The notes below the pieces were generated by a model. It ran no database searches, was not told the DNA's origin, and saw only the letters and a program-made list of their open reading frames with translations. Made by a program: the position numbers and the translations under genes. Shown here one piece after another: positions 60,192 to 64,000 of a stretch of DNA of 64,000 nt. The stretch is from Micromonosporaceae bacterium. Lineage in GTDB: Bacteria > Actinomycetota > Actinomycetes > Mycobacteriales > Micromonosporaceae. Position 1 is the first letter of the stretch, and each line of letters starts with the position of its first letter. The DNA is taken from NCBI GenBank assembly GCA_003543035.1, contig DPJL01000107.1:9829-73828 (forward strand), written 5' to 3'.

Positions 60192-63047
60192 GTGGACGAG
60201 GCCAAACGCTTATGCGATGCTGACGCCGTGGTTGACGGCCGTGTGGGGATTCGCGCGGCAGGCGGGGAATGTACCGGTCCAGAGGTGAGATTGCTGGGAC
60301 CGGTCGGAGTTTGGCGCTCAGGCGGGTGGCATAGCCCCACGTCAGGTGTGGTTCGCGCGGTCCTGGCAGTGCTGGCGCTCGCCGAGGGCCGGCCGGTCAC
60401 CCAGGATCAGCTGATCGAGATCGTCTGGTCCAGACGGTCGGTCGGCTCGGCCGCTCCCGCGTTAACGGTAGCGATTCACCGCCTTCGTAAATGGCTGAGT
60501 AAAACAGCCGGTCCGCAAGCCTCGTTGGAGTGGACCCCATCTGGCTACTCACTCAACATCCCTGGCGGGACCGATGTCGCCGCGTTCCGTCGGTTGGTTG
60601 CCCACGCCGAGACCTTGGACCATGCCGCGCGGGTGGATGCACTGGCTCAAGCGAACGCGCTGTGGCGCGGGCCTGCGATGGCCGACATACCCGCTGACTG
60701 TGCCGATGAGGCGGCACTGGTGCGGCTGGAACGGGAACGGATCGATGCGGTGCGGGCCTATGCGCACGCACTGTTGATGGCGGACCGGCCGGCCGAAGCG
60801 GTGAACCTGCTTCTGCCGGAGGTTGAGCGGTATCCGTTGGACGAGCCCGTCCACAGCGTTTTGATTGAGGCACTCGCGGAGGCGGGCCGGCAGGCCGAGG
60901 CATTCGAGGTCTACGAACGGGTTCGCAGCAGCCTGGCGGACAAGTTGGGAGTCGATCCCGGACGCCAACTACGCGAAGCACACCTGCGGATATTGCGCCA
61001 GCAGACGGTGACCGCCACGGGTTGGCAGCCGGATGGTCTGCCGCCCCGGCCTGTGCCCGCTCAGCTGCCCGCCAGCGTGCTGCCGTTCATCGGGCGCGAG
61101 CGGCAGTTGCGGGAGCTTAACCGGTTGGCGGCGGCAGGAGAGCAGGTCGCGATGCCGGTCCTGGCAGTCGTCGGCAAGGCCGGGGTGGGAAAGACCGCCT
61201 TGGTGACCCACTTCTGCCACCAACTGCGCAGCCGATTCTTCGATGGTCAGCTATATGTGAACCTGCGCGGCTATGACGGCGGCCCCGCGGTAAGGCCGAT
61301 TGAGGCGCTGGCAAGGTTTCTGCGAGCCGTGGGCGTGCCGGCCGAGCAGGTGCCGATTGACGTCGACGAGGCCGCGGGCATGTATCGCTCCCTGCTCGCT
61401 GATCGGCATGTGCTTGTGGTGCTGGACAACGCCAACAGCTCTGAGCAGGTCAGATCGTTGCTGCCGGGCAGTCCTGGCTGCCTTGTCCTGGTCACCAGCC
61501 GAGATCGTCTCACTGGCTTGGCGTCGGTGGCGGGTGCTCACCGGGTAATACTCGACTCCTTGGAAGCAGCGGAAGCCGTCGACCTTCTCGGCGAGGTGCT
61601 AGGCCCGGACCGGATTCAAGGTCAGCCTGACGACATCGTCGAGTTGGCGGAGGCCTGCGCGAATCTGCCGCTGGCTCTGCGCGTCGCCGCCGCCCAGCTG
61701 GCCGATCAGCCGCATCGGCGGATCAGCGAGTATGTCGCGGAGCTGCGTGGCGGCAGCCTCACTGCACTCGATCTGTCCTACGGCGAGTTGGGTCAACAGG
61801 AACGGCATCTGTTCCAGTTGGCCGGTTCGACGCCACATGTCGATCTCTCGGTGGAGGCGGCCGCTGCGCTGGCGGGTACAACGGTGGAGACGGCGGAGCG
61901 CCTGCTGCGAGATCTCGCCGACGCGCAGATGGTCATCGTCACGGATGCGGGCCGATACGGCTTGCACGATCTGATCCGGGCTTTCGCCCAATCCCTTGGG
62001 CCACTTCCCTTGGACGGTCTGCTCGAGCATTACCTGTCGGCGGCGACACTGGCGGCGAAGTCGTTCAATCAGCATTGGCCGATGGTCCGCTCCGCTTCCG
62101 GTCTGCTCGAGCCGGCCGAAGCGGGCGCCTGGCTCGCCGCAGAGTGCGACAACCTGTTGTCCTGCTTCAGGTCGGGCCTCGTCTCTCCAATGTGGACATG
62201 GCAAATGGCCGACACTCTTTTCTTCTATCTCTTCAAATCCGGCCGCATGTCCGATCTGCTGACCACACACTGCCACGGGCTCGCGGCCGTCCGCGCCCTG
62301 GACGACTCGCACGCGAAAGCGGTTCTGCTCAACCAGCTTGGCATCGTTCGTCACCACCTTGGTCAATACGACCTTGCGCTCAACCACTATCGGCATGCGC
62401 GCCGCACCTGGGAACGGCTAGGCGAGGCTCAGCATGTGGCCAGCGCCTGGGACAACATCGGGTTGACCCTGGAATTGCAGGGCCGCTTCACGGATGCGCT
62501 GACCAGCTTCGACAATGCGCTCGAGCTGCTGGATCCCATTGCCGACCGCCAGGTGCGCGGTGTCGTGTTGCATAGCAAAGGCACGGTGCTTGGCCGCTTG
62601 GGCCGCCACGTGGAGGAGCTGGAACATCACCAGGAAGCTCTACTCATCGCGGAGCAGGATGCCGACCGGTGGAACGAAGCGCGGCGCAACTGCGGGATAG
62701 CCAAAGCTTTGACCGGTCTCGGCCGATACGACGAGGCGTTGCCACACCATCGCCGGGCGCTGGAAATCGTTCAGCAGCTGGAGGGTCGAAGCCAGGAAGC
62801 CCCGATGTATTACTTCCTCGCGGTGACGCTCCGGTTGGCCGGCCGGCAGCAGGAGGCACACGAGGTCCTCGAGCGGGGGCTCGAGCTGGCCCGCCGCACG
62901 GAACATCGGCACGGGCAGGCCCTGATCGAGCGGTTGCTCGCAACCATCGTGCGCCCGACCGACCCGGCGCGCGCGGTTATGCACGAGCGCAGGGCCAAAG
63001 AGCTTTTTGCCCTTTTGCGGGTACCAAAAGACCTGGTTGCCGGTTAG
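60192..63047 (+). CDS. AfsR/SARP-type regulator with BTAD, NB-ARC and TPR domains
   Basis: The 951-residue product starts with an OmpR-like DNA-binding domain (about 30-115: VRLLGPVGVWRSGGWH, VTQDQLIEIVW) and the BTAD domain (115-275: LVRLERERIDAVRAYAHALL, YPLDEPVHSVLIEAL). An STAND/NB-ARC ATPase follows, with Walker A VVGKAGVGKTALV near 325 and Walker B VLVVLDNA, then TPR repeats (about 690-930). Such proteins integrate a signal with ATP hydrolysis to switch on secondary metabolism or stress genes. No antibiotic cluster is visible in the window. GTG 60192 is the likely start. Confidence 0.9.
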   Translation: MDEAKRLCDADAVVDGRVGIRAAGGECTGPEVRLLGPVGVWRSGGWHSPTSGVVRAVLAVLALAEGRPVTQDQLIEIVWSRRSVGSAAPALTVAIHRLRKWLSKTAGPQASLEWTPSGYSLNIPGGTDVAAFRRLVAHAETLDHAARVDALAQANALWRGPAMADIPADCADEAALVRLERERIDAVRAYAHALLMADRPAEAVNLLLPEVERYPLDEPVHSVLIEALAEAGRQAEAFEVYERVRSSLADKLGVDPGRQLREAHLRILRQQTVTATGWQPDGLPPRPVPAQLPASVLPFIGRERQLRELNRLAAAGEQVAMPVLAVVGKAGVGKTALVTHFCHQLRSRFFDGQLYVNLRGYDGGPAVRPIEALARFLRAVGVPAEQVPIDVDEAAGMYRSLLADRHVLVVLDNANSSEQVRSLLPGSPGCLVLVTSRDRLTGLASVAGAHRVILDSLEAAEAVDLLGEVLGPDRIQGQPDDIVELAEACANLPLALRVAAAQLADQPHRRISEYVAELRGGSLTALDLSYGELGQQERHLFQLAGSTPHVDLSVEAAAALAGTTVETAERLLRDLADAQMVIVTDAGRYGLHDLIRAFAQSLGPLPLDGLLEHYLSAATLAAKSFNQHWPMVRSASGLLEPAEAGAWLAAECDNLLSCFRSGLVSPMWTWQMADTLFFYLFKSGRMSDLLTTHCHGLAAVRALDDSHAKAVLLNQLGIVRHHLGQYDLALNHYRHARRTWERLGEAQHVASAWDNIGLTLELQGRFTDALTSFDNALELLDPIADRQVRGVVLHSKGTVLGRLGRHVEELEHHQEALLIAEQDADRWNEARRNCGIAKALTGLGRYDEALPHHRRALEIVQQLEGRSQEAPMYYFLAVTLRLAGRQQEAHEVLERGLELARRTEHRHGQALIERLLATIVRPTDPARAVMHERRAKELFALLRVPKDLVAG

Positions 63048-63071
63048 TCACCAACCCGGATAGGAAGTGGA

Positions 63072-63097
63072 GCTGGCCGCCCCCGTGCGCGGCCAGC
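63072..63097 (+). terminator. Stem-loop terminator after the AfsR-like gene
   Basis: A 9-bp stem GCTGGCCGC/GCGGCCAGC with an 8-base loop lies 24 bases after the stop codon. Confidence 0.6.
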
Positions 63098-63222
63098 CAT
63101 GGCGTGGTCACCGGCCCGAGGCTTCCTGGCGAGGCAGGCCGTCAGGACGTTCCCGAGCCGGTTGTCAGCTACGTTATCGACGGCCGATTACCGCTCGCTT
63201 ACCTCGTGCTTTTATTGGTGTC

Positions 63223-64000
63223 ATGACCAACCCGGCCATCCTGACCGTCGATGATGATCCAGCCGTCTCCCGAGCTGTTGCACGTGACCTGCGTCGCAAC
63301 TATGGCGAGCACTACCGCGTGGTACGAGCCAGCTCCGGCCCGGAGGCGCTCGACGCGCTCCGCGAGATCAAATTGCGCGGTGATCAGGTCGCATTGCTGG
63401 TGGCCGACTATCGCATGCCGCAGATGAACGGGATCGAGTTCCTCGAGTCCGCGATGGATCTCTTCCCGCGGGCTCGCCGCGTTCTCCTGACGGCATACGC
63501 CGACACGGATGCGGCGATCAACGCGATCAACGTGGTAGATCTCGACCATTACCTGCTCAAACCGTGGAATCCGCCGGAGGAGAACCTCTACCCGGTTGTG
63601 GACAGCCTGTTGGACGCCTGGTTGACCACCTCGGACGCGGCGGCTTCGGAGATCCGGGTGGTGGGCCATCGCTGGTCCGCGCCGTCCTACAAGATCCGCG
63701 ACTTTCTGGCCCGCAACCTCGTGCCTTACCGCTGGTACCTGGCTGACGATCCCGAGGGCGGCCGGTTGCTCACCGCAGCGGGGGTGACCGAGGCGGAAGT
63801 GCCGCTGGTGATCACGACCGAGGGAAAGTCATTGGTACAACCGAGCGTTGCCGAGCTCGCGGCAAGTGTCGGGCTCACCATCACCCCGGCTTCCGACTTC
63901 TACGACGTGATCGTCGTGGGCGCCGGCCCGGCCGGGCTTGGTGCGGCGGTCTATGGGGCCTCGGAAGGACTTCGCACCGTGCTGGTCGAGCGGCGGGGGG
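63223..64000 (+). CDS. Response regulator fused to thioredoxin-reductase-like flavoprotein, 3' partial
   Basis: ATG 63223 opens a frame that runs off the right edge. Residues 1-125 are a receiver domain (ILTVDDDPAVSRAV, phospho-Asp62 in LLVADYRMPQMNG, Lys in YLLKPW). Residues 145-225 are a thioredoxin/glutaredoxin-like segment (IRVVGHRWSAPSYKIRDFLA). From about 228 a FAD-binding domain of thioredoxin reductase type begins (VIVVGAGPAGLGAAVYGAS). Receiver-TrxR fusions of this kind are known as annotated proteins but poorly studied. They may link phosphorelay input to disulfide reduction. Confidence 0.85.
   Translation, partial: MTNPAILTVDDDPAVSRAVARDLRRNYGEHYRVVRASSGPEALDALREIKLRGDQVALLVADYRMPQMNGIEFLESAMDLFPRARRVLLTAYADTDAAINAINVVDLDHYLLKPWNPPEENLYPVVDSLLDAWLTTSDAAASEIRVVGHRWSAPSYKIRDFLARNLVPYRWYLADDPEGGRLLTAAGVTEAEVPLVITTEGKSLVQPSVAELAASVGLTITPASDFYDVIVVGAGPAGLGAAVYGASEGLRTVLVERRG

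Overview
The window is 64 kb of high-GC DNA with many GTG starts, 1- to 4-base overlaps between genes in operons, lipobox and Tat lipoproteins, LacI-regulated sugar ABC operons without their own ATPase, and a SARP/AfsR-type regulator. This points to a chromosomal accessory region of a soil actinomycete, perhaps Streptosporangiales or Pseudonocardiales. The species cannot be told from sequence alone. I recognise no tRNA, rRNA or CRISPR array.

Layout. (1) 1-6.4 kb: a branched-chain-type ABC transporter (permease fused to ATPase, plus a second ATPase), two small membrane proteins, then a three-gene cassette of an acyl-CoA-dehydrogenase-like flavoprotein, a signal-less solute-binding-like protein and a radical SAM enzyme with a TusA-like N-terminus. 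(2) 6.4-12.6 kb: a decayed zone with gene fragments, two IS630-type remnants, a truncated rsmD and one intact sortase-anchored thioester-domain surface protein. (3) 13-40.2 kb: a large fructan island with three secreted GH32 fructanases, an intracellular GH32-like enzyme, a GH91 inulin fructotransferase-type enzyme, a GH172 (DUF2961) enzyme, a fructokinase, three sugar ABC transporters and four LacI regulators with visible operators. (4) 40.3-50 kb: a truncated egtA, then a minus-strand cluster of Crp/Fnr regulator, membrane protein, flavin disulfide oxidoreductase, methyltransferase and tetraether-synthase-like radical SAM protein, facing a DUF3179 / thioredoxin-like lipoprotein / CcdA operon. 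(5) 50-55.5 kb: a mercury-resistance locus (merA, MerR-like, merB on the minus strand; ArsR-type regulator and MerF-like transporter on the plus strand) with MauE/DoxX-like proteins and a broken oxidoreductase. (6) 55.5-64 kb: a duplicated lipoprotein, a cupredoxin, a two-component system, a large AfsR-like regulator and a response-regulator/flavoprotein fusion cut by the right edge.

How the genes work together. The fructan island reads as a complete route. Secreted GH32 enzymes with levan/inulin-binding modules cut fructan outside the cell. FrcBCA-like and two SBP-permease-permease systems import fructose and oligomers, and fructokinase traps fructose. The 31-40 kb half is the most interesting part. 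GH91 enzymes make or open difructose anhydrides (DFA), and GH172 includes a DFA I hydrolase/synthase. Both sit with a dedicated importer, an intracellular GH32-like fructosidase and two LacI regulators, and the same operator is repeated in front of the two divergent transcription units. I read this as a DFA-based inulin utilisation pathway. The radical SAM clusters at 3.5-6.4 kb and 43-47 kb are the other places where undescribed chemistry is plausible.
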